From: Novosphingobium lentum NBRC 107847
Lineage (GTDB): Bacteria; Pseudomonadota; Alphaproteobacteria; Sphingomonadales; Sphingomonadaceae
Assembly: GCF_001590965.1 (NCBI RefSeq)
Contig: NZ_BCTW01000008.1
Span: 1 to 64,000 of the forward strand
Direction: 5' to 3'
DNA: 64,000 bases
The position numbers were made by a program, and so were the translations under genes. The notes under the pieces were generated by a model. The model made no database searches. It saw only the letters and a list, made by a program, of their open reading frames with translations, and had not been told where the DNA came from. Below, piece after piece: positions 42,570 to 52,112 of the stretch; position 1 is the stretch's first letter; every line of letters begins with the position of its first letter.

Positions 42570-43565
42570 ATGGCCGAGCCTCACCTGAAGCCCACGCTGC
42601 GCATCGTCGATGAAGGCGCGGACGGCGTGGATCGCGCCTTCCGTGCCGATGTGCTCGCCGGCCTGTCGCAGCGCCAGAAAGCCGTGCCGGCGCGCTGGTT
42701 CTACGACGAGCGCGGATCGCAGTTGTTCGAGGACATCACCCGGCTCGCCGAATATTACCCCACGCGCGCCGAAACCCAGATCCTCGCCGCGCGCGGTGCA
42801 GAATTCGCCGCGCTCACGGGCAAGGGCCGCGCCGTGGTGGAGTTCGGATCGGGCAGCAGCGTGAAGACGCCGCACCTGCTGCGCGCGATCGCGCCTGCCG
42901 CCTATGTCCCGATCGACATCTCGGGCGATTTCCTGCGCGAATCGGCGGCGTCGCTCGCGGCCGATTTCCCGGGCCTGCCGGTGCTTCCGGTCGAGGCAGA
43001 CTTCACCAAGAAAGTCGCGCTGCCATCGCAGCTGGCCGGATCGCCGATGCTGGGGTTCTTTCCCGGATCGACCATCGGCAATCTGGTGCCGTCGAGCGCG
43101 GTCGATCTGTTGCGGTCGATGCGCGAGACGCTGGGCGAGGGTTCGCAGCTGCTGATCGGGATGGACCGGATCAAGGATCCCGCGATCCTGATCGCCGCCT
43201 ATGATGACCCGGAAGGCGTGACCGCCGCGTTCAACCTCAATCTGCTGTCGCGCATCAACCGCGAACTAGATGGCGACATTCCGGTGGAGCAATTCGCCCA
43301 CCACGCGCTGTGGAACGATCAGCTGGCGCGGATCGAGATGCATCTGGTGGCGCAACGCAACGTGGCGTTCGAGGTCGCCGGGCAGCGGTTTGCAATGCGC
43401 AGCGGCCAGACGATCCACACCGAAAACAGCCACAAGTACGACCCGCGCAGCGCGACCATGCTGCTGGTCGCGAGCGGCTGGACGCCGCTGGCCGAGTGGC
43501 AGGACGACGACGCGCGGTTTGGCCTGGTGCTGGCCGAAGCGAGCGAACCGAGATCTGCGCCGTAG
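42570..43565 (+). CDS. egtD: L-histidine N-alpha-methyltransferase EgtD
   Basis: A 331-aa SAM-dependent enzyme that trimethylates histidine to hercynine. Seen: PARWFYDERGSQLFEDITRL, EYYPTRAETQIL, the SAM-binding VEFGSGSSVKT, YVPIDISGDFL, GFFPGSTIGN and the substrate-pocket region ENSHKYD. The ATG abuts the egtB stop, so the two form a minimal ergothioneine operon; glutathione-pathway gene egtA and lyase egtE are not in this window. Confidence 0.96.
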   Translation: MAEPHLKPTLRIVDEGADGVDRAFRADVLAGLSQRQKAVPARWFYDERGSQLFEDITRLAEYYPTRAETQILAARGAEFAALTGKGRAVVEFGSGSSVKTPHLLRAIAPAAYVPIDISGDFLRESAASLAADFPGLPVLPVEADFTKKVALPSQLAGSPMLGFFPGSTIGNLVPSSAVDLLRSMRETLGEGSQLLIGMDRIKDPAILIAAYDDPEGVTAAFNLNLLSRINRELDGDIPVEQFAHHALWNDQLARIEMHLVAQRNVAFEVAGQRFAMRSGQTIHTENSHKYDPRSATMLLVASGWTPLAEWQDDDARFGLVLAEASEPRSAP

Positions 43566-43684
43566 CATCGCGATTGCGCGTGGTGCACACCACATCACGA
43601 CATTTGCATTCGTGAGCTTGGTGCAGAAGGCGTAGAGGGCAGGCGCGGCCCATATCACTGTGCCGCGACAGGGGAGAACGGGTC

Positions 43685-45103
43685 GTGTTCGCAGGGTTCG
43701 ATGCAACGGAACTGGCGCGGATGCAGTTCGCGTTCACCGTGAGTTTCCACTTCATCTTTCCGTCGTTCTCGATCGGGCTGGCCAGCTTCCTCGCCGTGCT
43801 TGAGGCGCGCTGGCTGATGACCGGCAAAGACCTTTATCTCGATCTGTTCCGCTACTGGCTGAAGATATTCGCGGTGGCGTTCGCCATGGGCGTCGTTTCC
43901 GGGCTGGTGATGTCCTACCAGTTCGGTACCAACTGGTCGGTGTTCTCCGATCGCGTCGGCCCGGTGGTCGGCCCGCTGATGGCCTATGAAGTGCTCACCG
44001 CGTTTTTCCTCGAAGCCGGGTTCCTTGGGGTGATGCTGTTCGGGATGGAGCGGGTGGGGCGCAAGCTGCACTTCGCCGCCACGCTGATGGTCGCGCTGGG
44101 CACATTCGTTTCGGCGTTCTGGATCATCTCGGTCAACAGCTGGATGCAGACGCCCACGGGTTACGAGATCGGCGCCAACGGCCAGTTCCTGCCCGGCCCA
44201 AGCTGGCTGGCGATCATCTTCAACCCCAGTTTTCCCTACCGGTTGGTCCACACCGTGATCGCCGCGTACCTCACCACCGCGTTCGCGGTTGGCGCGGTTG
44301 GCGGCTGGCACCTGCTGCGCGACCGCGGCAACGCCCACGCGCGCAAGATGTTCTCGATGGCGATGTGGATGGCCGCGCTGGTCGCGCCGGTCCAGATCCT
44401 GGCGGGCGACCAGCACGGGCTCAACACGCTGCAATACCAGCCGGCCAAGGTCATGGCGATGGAAGGGCACTTCGAAAGCCACCCCCACGGCGCGCCGCTT
44501 TACCTGTTCGGCCTGCCCAACGACCGCACCCAGCACCTCGACTATGCCATTGGCATCCCCAAGGCATCGTCGCTGATCCTCAAGCACGATCTCAATGCGC
44601 CGCTTGCCGGGCTGGACACCATCGCGCCCGCCAAGCGCCCGCCGGTGTGGATAGTGTTCTGGAGCTTCCGGGTGATGGTCGGACTGGGCTTCGCCATGCT
44701 CGGGATCGGGCTGTGGAGCCTGCTGGCGCGCGCGCGGGGCAAGCTTTACGACTGGCCCTGGCTGCACCGCGCGGCGCTGGCGATGGGGCCGTCGGGCTTT
44801 GTGGCGGTGATCGCCGGCTGGGTCACGACCGAGGTCGGTCGTCAGCCGTTCACGGTCTACAACCTCCTGACCACAGCCGAAAGCCGCAGCCCGATCGCGG
44901 CGCCTGCCGTGGCGGCGTCGCTCGCCGCGTTTGCGGTGGTGTACTTCGCGGCGTTCGGCATCGGCGTGTGGTACATCCTCAAGCTGATGGCGGATCCGCC
45001 GCATGCGCATGAACCGCCGCTCGAGGAAGAGGAAGCAGGGCCTGTGCGCACCGCCGGGATCACGCCCGGCCCGGCCCGGCCAGCGGCGGGAGGTGCGGCA
45101 TGA
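43685..45103 (+). CDS. cydA: Cytochrome bd-type ubiquinol oxidase subunit I (CIO type)
   Basis: A 472-aa integral membrane quinol oxidase subunit starting at GTG after GGGAGAAC. Haem ligands: His22 in TVSFHFIFPSFS, the His in YRLVHTVIAAYL, and Met in FRVMVGLGF. The quinol-binding loop is short (GDQHGLNTLQYQPAKV to the next helix), so it is of the short Q-loop, cyanide-insensitive type. The GRQP motif reads GRQPF rather than GRQPW. An acidic/Pro-rich C-terminal tail overlaps cydB by ATGA. Confidence 0.96.
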   Translation: MFAGFDATELARMQFAFTVSFHFIFPSFSIGLASFLAVLEARWLMTGKDLYLDLFRYWLKIFAVAFAMGVVSGLVMSYQFGTNWSVFSDRVGPVVGPLMAYEVLTAFFLEAGFLGVMLFGMERVGRKLHFAATLMVALGTFVSAFWIISVNSWMQTPTGYEIGANGQFLPGPSWLAIIFNPSFPYRLVHTVIAAYLTTAFAVGAVGGWHLLRDRGNAHARKMFSMAMWMAALVAPVQILAGDQHGLNTLQYQPAKVMAMEGHFESHPHGAPLYLFGLPNDRTQHLDYAIGIPKASSLILKHDLNAPLAGLDTIAPAKRPPVWIVFWSFRVMVGLGFAMLGIGLWSLLARARGKLYDWPWLHRAALAMGPSGFVAVIAGWVTTEVGRQPFTVYNLLTTAESRSPIAAPAVAASLAAFAVVYFAAFGIGVWYILKLMADPPHAHEPPLEEEEAGPVRTAGITPGPARPAAGGAA

Positions 45104-46104
45104 GCGCGTTCGACCTGACCTCGATCTGGGCGTTCGTGATCGCGTTTGCCGTGCTGATGTACGTGGTGATGGACGGGTTCGATCTGGGCATCGGCATCCT
45201 CTTCCCGTTCTTCAGCGTGGGCGAGGAGCGCGATCAGGCGATGAACGCGATCGCGCCGGTGTGGGATGGCAACGAGACCTGGCTGGTGCTGGGCGGTGGC
45301 GGCCTGTTCGCGGCGTTTCCGCTGGCCTATGCGATCATCCTGCCCGCGACCTATCCGCTGATCATCGCGATGCTGCTGGGGCTGGTGTTTCGCGGCGTGG
45401 CCTTCGAATTCCGCTGGCGCGATCCACGCCATCGCGCGTTCTGGGACATGGCGTTCACTGCCGGATCGGTCGTGGCCGCGCTGGCGCAAGGGATCACGCT
45501 GGGCGCGCTGCTGCAAGGCGTGCACGTCGAAGGGCGCGCCTATGCCGGAGGCTGGCTCGACTGGTTGTCGCCGTACTCGGTGCTGACCGGGCTGGGGGTG
45601 GTGGCCGGTTATGCGCTGCTCGGCGCGTGTTTCCTGGTGATGAAGGTGGAAGGCCGCGCCGAAGACCATGCGTTTCGCCTTGCGCGCATCGCCGCCTTCG
45701 CCACGCTGGCGCTGATGGGCGCGGTGAGCGTGGCCACCCCGTTCCTGTCCGAAGGCTACCGCGAACGCTGGTTCACGATGCCCGCGCTGCTGTTCGTGGC
45801 GCCGGTGCCGATCGTGACCGCCGCGCTCGCGCTGGGGCTGCTGCGCGGACTGGCGAAGCGCCAGACGTACGCGCCGTTCCTGTGCGCGCTGGGCATCTTC
45901 GTGCTGGGCATGGCGGGGCTGGGGGTGTCGATGTGGCCCTACGCGGTCCCACAGTCGGTCACCATCTGGCAAGCCGCCGCGCCGGAACGCAGCCAGGTGT
46001 TCATGCTGGTCGGCGTGGCGATCATCATGCCCATGATCCTGGCCTACACCGCGTGGGCTTATTGGGTGTTCCGCGGCAAGGTGGGCACGCATGGCTATCA
46101 TTGA
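45100..46104 (+). CDS. cydB: Cytochrome bd-type ubiquinol oxidase subunit II
   Basis: A 334-aa membrane subunit partnering CydA. Seen: MYVVMDGFDLGIGILFPF, APVWDGNETWLVLGGGGLFAAFPLAYA, and ALLGACFLVMKVEG; about eight transmembrane helices. Coupled to cydA by a 4-bp overlap; its end overlaps the small DUF2474 gene by 14 bp. Confidence 0.96.
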   Translation: MSAFDLTSIWAFVIAFAVLMYVVMDGFDLGIGILFPFFSVGEERDQAMNAIAPVWDGNETWLVLGGGGLFAAFPLAYAIILPATYPLIIAMLLGLVFRGVAFEFRWRDPRHRAFWDMAFTAGSVVAALAQGITLGALLQGVHVEGRAYAGGWLDWLSPYSVLTGLGVVAGYALLGACFLVMKVEGRAEDHAFRLARIAAFATLALMGAVSVATPFLSEGYRERWFTMPALLFVAPVPIVTAALALGLLRGLAKRQTYAPFLCALGIFVLGMAGLGVSMWPYAVPQSVTIWQAAAPERSQVFMLVGVAIIMPMILAYTAWAYWVFRGKVGTHGYH

Positions 46105-46243
46105 CCCCCGGCTCGACAGGGCGCGGCGCGGCGATGCCCGCCCGCTGCGCCAGCGGATCGGCTGGATGGCGGCGATCTGGCTGGGCAGCGTCCTTGCGCT
46201 CGGGCTGGTGGCGATGACCTTGCGCTGGCTGCTGCACGCCTGA
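46091..46243 (+). CDS. DUF2474-type small subunit of cytochrome bd oxidase
   Basis: A 50-aa single-helix protein starting MAIIDPRLDRARRGDARPLR with one transmembrane helix (about residues 24-47, WMAAIWLGSVLALGLVAMTL) and a short C-terminus. It begins 14 bp inside the end of cydB. Size, position and the R-IGW...W pattern match DUF2474 proteins that accompany cio/cyd operons and are thought to be CydX-like accessory subunits. Not a shadow frame: it reads beyond cydB with strong membrane-protein character. Confidence 0.8.
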   Translation: MAIIDPRLDRARRGDARPLRQRIGWMAAIWLGSVLALGLVAMTLRWLLHA

Positions 46244-46346
46244 GCATTCTTTCATCGCCCTGATCCGGCACCACCGCGCCCTTCGCGCGTTGTCGAGCCG
46301 GGATCATTGCGGCCCTTGCGGGCCAGCGACGGAAGGCGTTCGAACC

Positions 46347-48653
46347 ATGGCCGATAGCGAAGACCTGCCGCATTCCCCCGGCCCCGCTGGTGGGTGGGGA
46401 TCGATGAAAGGCATTGCCGAGATTTTCGGCGAGACGTGGTCCACGCCCGGCTCGCTCGCCAGCTTGCGCAAGCTCAACAAGCCCAAGGGCGTGATGTGCG
46501 TGTCGTGCGCCTGGCCCAAGCCCGCCAACTATTCGGCGTTCGAATTCTGCGAGAACGGCGCGAAGGCGACACTGTGGGAATCGACTTCGCAACGTTGCAC
46601 GCCCGCGTTCTGGGACGATGACGGTCACACCGTGACCGCCTTACGTGAATGGCGCGACCACGATCTGGAAATGGCCGGGCGCCTGACGCATCCGCTGCGC
46701 TTCAATCCCGCGACCGACCGCTACGAAGCGGTCGGCTGGGACGAGGCGCTGGCCGACATCGGCGCCAAGCTGAAGCCGATGGAGCCCGACAGCGTGGTGT
46801 TCTACGCCTCGGGCCATGCAGGGCTGGAAGCGTCGTATCTTTACGCGCTGCTGGCGCGGGCGTTCGGCACCAACAACCTGCCGCAAAGCTCCAACATGTG
46901 CCACGAGACGACCTCGGTCGGGCTGACCAAGGTGATCGGATCGCCGGTCGGCACGGTGGTGTGGGACGATCTGGAACAGGCCGACGCGTTCTTCTTCTTC
47001 GGCCAGAACCCCGGCACCAACAGCCCGCGGTTCCTCCATCCGCTCAAAGCCTGCAAGGATCGCGGCGGCAAGATCGTCACGTTCAACCCGGTGATCGAGC
47101 AGGGCCTCGTCTCGTTCATCGACCCGCAAAGCCCCACCGCGATGCTGACCGGCAAGGAGACCAAAATTTCCGACCACTACCTGCAGGTCAAGGCGGGCGG
47201 AGATATCGCCGCGATCCTGGGCTTGTGCAAATGCGTGGTCGAGGCGGACGATGCGGCGAAGGCGGCGGGCAAGGCCGAGGTGATCGACCACTTGTTCATC
47301 CAGCAGCACACCACCGGGTACGACACCTTTATCGCCCGCTGCCGCGCGGTGCCATGGGCGGAAATCGAGCAGGAAAGCGGGCTGGCCGAAGAAGCGCTGC
47401 GCGAGGCGGCGCAAGTCTATATCGCCGCCGAACGCGTGATCGGCGTCTATGGCATGGGGCTGACCCAGCACATCCACGGCGCGACCAACATCGCCATGCT
47501 GGTCAACCTGCTGCTGCTGCGCGGCAACATCGGGCGGGCGGGGGCAGGGTGCTGCCCGGTGCGCGGGCACAGCAACGTGCAAGGCCAGCGCACCGTGGGC
47601 ATCGCCGAAAAGGTTCACCTGATCCCGGTCGACAGGATCAAGGCGCTGTTCGACGTCGACACGCCGAAGCAGGACGGCATGGCCATCGTCGATGCGGTCG
47701 AAGCGCTGATCGCGGGCAAAGTGCGCGCGTTCGTGTCGCTCGGCGGCAACCTGCTGCGCGCGGTGCCCGACCAGAAGCTGATGGAAGCCGCGTGGGCGGC
47801 GCAGGACCTGACCGTGATGATCTCGACCAAGCTCAACCGCAGCCACCTGTTCCCGGGCAGGACCGCCTATATCCTGCCCTGCCTCAGCCGGATGGAGGAA
47901 GATGTGCAGGCGGGCGGCGTGCAGGCGATCACCACCGAGGACAGCTTCTCGATGATCAACGGCTCGATCGGGCACCGCAAGCCCGCGTCGGAGCACTTGC
48001 GCAGCGAACTGGCGATCGTCACCGGCATCGCCAAGGCGGCGCTGCCGCCGTCGGACAAGCTGAAGTGGGACGAATGGACCGGCGACTACGCGCTGGTGCG
48101 CGACCTGGTCGAGCAGACCTACCCCAAGGATTTTCGCGACTACAACGCGCGGATGTTCGAGCCCGGCGGGTTCTATCGCGGCAACGCGGCGCACGAGCGG
48201 GTGTGGAAGACCGACAGCGGCCGTGCGGTGTTCACCACCCCGGGCGAGCTCAATTCGCTGGGCTTCACCGATGCGCCGGGCCGCTTCCGCCTGATCACGA
48301 TGCGATCGAACGATCAGTTCAACACCACGATCTACGGCTATTCCGACAGGTTTCGCGGCATCGAGGGCACGCGCGACGTGCTGCTGATGAACCCCGATGA
48401 CATCGCCGAGGCCGGGCTGGTCGATGGGCAGCAGGTGCGCATGGTCACCGACGTGGACGACGGCACCGATCGGCGGCTGGGCGGGCTAAAACTCACCGCC
48501 TACAAGCTGCCGCGCGGGACGGTCGCGGGGTACTATCCAGAATGCAACGTGCTGGTGCCGCTGTCGTACCACGACGAACTGTCGAAGACGCCCGCGTCCA
48601 AGTCGATCCCGGTGCGGATCGAGGCTGATCCCGTAGAGGTCGTCGCCGCCTGA
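46347..48653 (+). CDS. FdhF/YdeP-family molybdopterin oxidoreductase
   Basis: A 768-aa molybdo-bis(MGD)-type oxidoreductase related to E. coli YdeP. Seen: KGVMCVSCAWPKPANYSAFEFCENG near the N-terminus (cysteines where formate dehydrogenases bind 4Fe-4S, but with altered spacing), the probable molybdenum-ligand Cys in NMCHETTSVGL, FFFGQNPGTNSPRFLHP, RGNIGRAGAGCCPVRGHSNVQGQRT, and a C-terminal MopB-like domain (TMRSNDQFNTTIYGYSDR). Cytoplasmic, no Tat signal. Physiological substrate unknown; YdeP is linked to acid resistance. The ATG at 46347 was chosen by family start. Confidence 0.9.
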   Translation: MADSEDLPHSPGPAGGWGSMKGIAEIFGETWSTPGSLASLRKLNKPKGVMCVSCAWPKPANYSAFEFCENGAKATLWESTSQRCTPAFWDDDGHTVTALREWRDHDLEMAGRLTHPLRFNPATDRYEAVGWDEALADIGAKLKPMEPDSVVFYASGHAGLEASYLYALLARAFGTNNLPQSSNMCHETTSVGLTKVIGSPVGTVVWDDLEQADAFFFFGQNPGTNSPRFLHPLKACKDRGGKIVTFNPVIEQGLVSFIDPQSPTAMLTGKETKISDHYLQVKAGGDIAAILGLCKCVVEADDAAKAAGKAEVIDHLFIQQHTTGYDTFIARCRAVPWAEIEQESGLAEEALREAAQVYIAAERVIGVYGMGLTQHIHGATNIAMLVNLLLLRGNIGRAGAGCCPVRGHSNVQGQRTVGIAEKVHLIPVDRIKALFDVDTPKQDGMAIVDAVEALIAGKVRAFVSLGGNLLRAVPDQKLMEAAWAAQDLTVMISTKLNRSHLFPGRTAYILPCLSRMEEDVQAGGVQAITTEDSFSMINGSIGHRKPASEHLRSELAIVTGIAKAALPPSDKLKWDEWTGDYALVRDLVEQTYPKDFRDYNARMFEPGGFYRGNAAHERVWKTDSGRAVFTTPGELNSLGFTDAPGRFRLITMRSNDQFNTTIYGYSDRFRGIEGTRDVLLMNPDDIAEAGLVDGQQVRMVTDVDDGTDRRLGGLKLTAYKLPRGTVAGYYPECNVLVPLSYHDELSKTPASKSIPVRIEADPVEVVAA

Positions 48654-48664
48654 CCAGCGACGGC

Positions 48665-49846
48665 TCAGGCCAGTCCCGGCAGCTTTCGCGCCACGATCGG
48701 TATCGTCAGCATCGTGCTGCCCACCGCCATCAGCAGCAGCGCGGTGAACGTCTCGCTGGTGATCACCCCGCGATCGAGCAGGATGTTGGCGAAGATGATC
48801 ATGATCAGCGCCTTGGTCTGCAGCAGCCAGCCGATGACCGACGCCTCGCCCTTGTCCCAGCGCAGGAGGCGACCCGCCAGATGGACGCCCGCCAGCTTGC
48901 CGGCGACCGAGGCGACCAGCAGCAGCGCGGCGGCGGCGAACACTTGCGCGCCGCCCACACCCCAGCTGGTGCGCAGTCCGGTGCTGAGGAAGAACACCGG
49001 CATCACCGCCAGCAGGATGTTGTCGCGAAACGCATCGAGGCGCGGTTCGTCGAACCACTGCTTGTCCATCACCGCGCCGGCGATGAACGCGCCGACCATG
49101 AAGTGCAGCCCCGACCAGTCGGCCGCAAAGCCGCAGGCGGCCAGCCAAACCAGCCCCACATACCAGCGGTCGTTGGCGGGGATGGCGCGTACCAGCTTGC
49201 GCACCAGCACGGCGGCAATCGCGAACGCGGCCAGAAACGCCGCCTGCCGCCCCACGCGCTGCCAGTCGAGCAGGATCAGCGCCAGCACGCCCCAGATCGC
49301 CACGTCGTCGAGGCTGGCATAGCGCAGGATGCGCTGGCCCAGCGGCTGTCGCAGGATGGCGAGCTTTTCGAGGAACAGGACCAGAATCGGCAGCGCGGTC
49401 ACCGCGCAGGCCATGCCGATGCCCAGCACCACCTGCCAGCGCGTGCCCGAAGGACCAATCCAGCCGGGCCACTGCAGCATCACCAGTGCCGCGCCCGCAC
49501 CGAACAGCAACGGCACCGCCAGCGCGAGGCCTGAGGTCAGACCGGTCTCGCGGCGGCGCTGCCACGCCTCGCCCAGATCGAGTTCGATACCCGCCACGAA
49601 CACGAACAGCATCACCGCCCACCACGCGATGCCGTTGAGCGCGCCCACCACCTGCGGGTTGAACACATAGGCGTAATAGGCCGGAAACGCCGCGCCCAGC
49701 ACGCCGGGGCCGAGCAGGATGCCGCCGATGATCTGCACCACCACCAGCGGTGCATAGTGATCGGTCCGCGCCAGCCGCCACACGAGGTAGGGCGCGGCAA
49801 AGATGATCAGCAGCGCGATCAGGAACACTTCGGTGGTGTTGTGCAT
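48665..49846 (-). CDS. Cation:proton antiporter (Kef/CPA2-type)
   Basis: A 393-aa protein with about 11-12 transmembrane helices and a sodium/hydrogen-exchanger fold: VVQIIGGILLGPGVLG, LFVFVAGIELDLG, YASLDDVAIWGVLALILLD (the paired Asp of CPA2 antiporters) and FFLSTGLRTSW. It lacks a C-terminal TrkA-N domain. Ion specificity (K+ or Na+) is not visible. It converges on the YdeP gene with 11 bp between. Confidence 0.9.
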   Translation of the reverse strand: MHNTTEVFLIALLIIFAAPYLVWRLARTDHYAPLVVVQIIGGILLGPGVLGAAFPAYYAYVFNPQVVGALNGIAWWAVMLFVFVAGIELDLGEAWQRRRETGLTSGLALAVPLLFGAGAALVMLQWPGWIGPSGTRWQVVLGIGMACAVTALPILVLFLEKLAILRQPLGQRILRYASLDDVAIWGVLALILLDWQRVGRQAAFLAAFAIAAVLVRKLVRAIPANDRWYVGLVWLAACGFAADWSGLHFMVGAFIAGAVMDKQWFDEPRLDAFRDNILLAVMPVFFLSTGLRTSWGVGGAQVFAAAALLLVASVAGKLAGVHLAGRLLRWDKGEASVIGWLLQTKALIMIIFANILLDRGVITSETFTALLLMAVGSTMLTIPIVARKLPGLA

Positions 49847-49926
49847 CGCCGCTCCCCCCAGAGCCCGTCCGGTCATCATCCGCGCCGGGGATGATCCCTA
49901 CGCTGCCGGGCCGGATCGGGGAACGC

Positions 49927-50001
49927 TGGCTGGGGCGGCAGGATTCGAACCTGCGGATGCCGGTACCAAAAACCGGTGCCTTACCACTTGGCGACGCCCC
50001 A
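49927..50001 (-). tRNA. tRNA-Gln (anticodon UUG)
   Basis: Reads on the minus strand as a 75-nt cloverleaf including an encoded CCA. Acceptor stem TGGGGCG/CGCCCCA, anticodon stem CCGGT/ACCGG with 7-nt loop TTTTGGT (anticodon TTG), and T arm GCAGGTTCGAATCCTGC. Discriminator base G. The D arm is compact (GCCAAGTGGTAAGGC). Confidence 0.95.
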
Positions 50002-50092
50002 TCAGCGAGGCGCGCTTATAGCGCCGCCGATGCGGAGCGCCAGCCCCCCAACATCAAGCCCCGAACATCAGGTCTTCAGCATCAGCCTTTGC

Positions 50093-50971
50093 TCAACTCT
50101 CGGCGGGTTCGAGCTTGTCCTGCGTGCGCAGATCGAAATCGGAAGCGTCGTGGCGTTCGCGCAGCTGCTGGTCGAGCGGCCCTTGTCCGCGGTTGACCAT
50201 GCGCCCGCGCTGCACCGCCTTGCGCGCGTCGATCTCTGCCACCCAGCGGCCGACGTTCGCGTACTCGTGCAGCGACAGGAACGTCGCGGCATCGCCATAG
50301 GCTTCGCCGCGATAGAGGTTGCCCAGCCACACGTACGCCGCGATGTCGGCGATGGAGTAGTCGTCGCCCGCCAGGAATCGCGCTTCGCCCAGCCGGCGGT
50401 CGGCGACCGAGAACAGGCGCTTGGTTTCCATCGCGTAACGGTCGATCGCGTATTCGATCTTGAACGGCGCGTAGTGATAGAAATGCCCGAAGCCGCCGCC
50501 CATGAACGGCGCCGAGCCCATCTGCCACATCAGCCAAGACAGGCATTCGGCGCGGCCCTTGGCCTCGGTGGGGATGAACGCGCCGAACTTTTCGGCCAGA
50601 TGCAGCAGGATCGCGCCCGATTCGAACACGCGGATCGGCTCGGGGCCGCTGCGGTCGAGCAGCGCGGGAATCTTCGAATTGGGATTGATCGCGACGAAGC
50701 CGCTGGAAAACTGGTCGCCCTGCCCGATGTTGATCAGCCACGCGTCGTACTCCGCGCCCGCGTGCCCCGCGCCAAGCAGTTCCTCGAACAGGATCGTGGC
50801 CTTCTGGCCATTGGGCGTGGCGAGCGAATAAAGCTGGAACGGATGCTTGCCGACGGGCAGCTCCTTGTCGTGCGTCGGGCCGGCGATCGGGCGGTTGATA
50901 CTGGCGAACTGGCCGCCGTTGGCCTTGTCCCAGGTCCAGACTGCGGGGGGGACGTATTCGGCTTCGCTCAT
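50093..50971 (-). CDS. yghU: Glutathione S-transferase-type disulfide-bond oxidoreductase (YghU-like)
   Basis: A 292-aa Nu-class GST. Seen: the YghU N-terminal extension VWTWDKANGGQFASINRPIAGPTHDKELPVGKHPFQLYSLATPNGQK, glutathione-site block NPNSKIPALLDRSG with IRVFESGAILLHLAEKFG, and YSIADIAAYVW in the C-domain. YghU reduces disulfides with two glutathiones bound. An AGGAG Shine-Dalgarno precedes the start. Confidence 0.93.
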   Translation of the reverse strand: MSEAEYVPPAVWTWDKANGGQFASINRPIAGPTHDKELPVGKHPFQLYSLATPNGQKATILFEELLGAGHAGAEYDAWLINIGQGDQFSSGFVAINPNSKIPALLDRSGPEPIRVFESGAILLHLAEKFGAFIPTEAKGRAECLSWLMWQMGSAPFMGGGFGHFYHYAPFKIEYAIDRYAMETKRLFSVADRRLGEARFLAGDDYSIADIAAYVWLGNLYRGEAYGDAATFLSLHEYANVGRWVAEIDARKAVQRGRMVNRGQGPLDQQLRERHDASDFDLRTQDKLEPAES

Positions 50972-51058
50972 CGCAACGCTCCTGTGGATCGTATGTGTTG
51001 CCGCCTAGATGCGGTCGCCCCGGCGGAACCGCAAGGGTCATCCGTTCGTTCGCCGAAC

Positions 51059-52102
51059 ATGGACAAACCCATACCCCCCGCTTCGACCCGCGCCGGCAAG
51101 CACCGGCTGGTGTTTGTCGACGATTCGTTGCCCGGCCTGACTCGGCGCAAGGCGGGGCGGGGCTGGGGATACTGGGACGCGACCGGCAAGCGCGTGACCG
51201 ATCGTGACGAGATCGACCGCCTGAACGCGATCGGCCTGCCGCCCGCCTATGTCGACACATGGTTCTGCCCGGCGGGCAACGGGCATATCCTGGCGACGGG
51301 GATCGATGCCAAAGGGCGCAAGCAGTATCGCTACAACCCCGAATTCCGCGCCGCCAAAGAGGGCGAGAAGTTCGATGGCTGCGCGCGCTTCGGCCGCCTG
51401 TTGCCGCTGGTGCGCAAGCGCGTGGATGACGATCTGAAAGCCCCGGGGCTGACGCGCGAACGCGCCATCGCCTCGATCATGCGGCTGCTCGATACCGGCG
51501 GGATTCGCATCGGCAACGAAGCGTATGCCAAGGCCAATGCCAGCTTCGGCGCGACCACGCTGCGCATGCGGCATGCGGCGATCAAGGGCAGCACGCTGCG
51601 GCTGCGGTTCAAGGCCAAGAGCGGCAAGGACCGCGAGATGCGCATCACCGACAAAAGCCTGGTGCGGTTCGTGCGCCGGATGCAGGATCTGCCGGGCCAG
51701 AACCTGTTCCAGTATCTCGATGATGACGGCGTGGCCTGCCCGGTCGGCTCGACCGACGTGAACGATTACTTGTGCGAGACGATGGGCGAGCATTTCACCG
51801 CCAAGAATTTCCGCACCTGGACCGCCAGCGCGCTGGCGCTGGAACTGCTGGCGGGTGCCACGGCGCCGCTGTCGCTCAAGGACCTGCTGGCGGATGTTTC
51901 AGACCGGCTGGGCAACACCCCCGCCATCGCGCGCAAGAGCTATGTCCATCCCGCCGTGCTGGCGCTGGTCGACAGCCAGGAGAAGTGGCGCAAGTCGCTC
52001 AAGCTGCCGCGTGGCACGCAATGGCTGACCCGCCATGAGCGCGCGCTGATCGCGCTGCTGGAGAACGGGCCCGCCGCCGCCAAACTGCTGGCGGCTGCGT
52101 AA
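51059..52102 (+). CDS. DNA topoisomerase IB (poxvirus-like)
   Basis: A 347-aa type IB topoisomerase that relaxes supercoils by a 3'-phosphotyrosine intermediate. Seen: RRKAGRGWGYWDATGKRV, IASIMRLLDTGGIRIGNEAYAK, TLRMRHAAIKG, FRTWTASALALELLAG and the catalytic Tyr295 in ARKSYVHP. The ATG at 51059 was selected; the frame is open far upstream through unrelated DNA. It converges on ilvE with a 10-bp gap. Confidence 0.94.
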   Translation: MDKPIPPASTRAGKHRLVFVDDSLPGLTRRKAGRGWGYWDATGKRVTDRDEIDRLNAIGLPPAYVDTWFCPAGNGHILATGIDAKGRKQYRYNPEFRAAKEGEKFDGCARFGRLLPLVRKRVDDDLKAPGLTRERAIASIMRLLDTGGIRIGNEAYAKANASFGATTLRMRHAAIKGSTLRLRFKAKSGKDREMRITDKSLVRFVRRMQDLPGQNLFQYLDDDGVACPVGSTDVNDYLCETMGEHFTAKNFRTWTASALALELLAGATAPLSLKDLLADVSDRLGNTPAIARKSYVHPAVLALVDSQEKWRKSLKLPRGTQWLTRHERALIALLENGPAAAKLLAAA

Positions 52103-52112
52103 ACGCTGCCGT

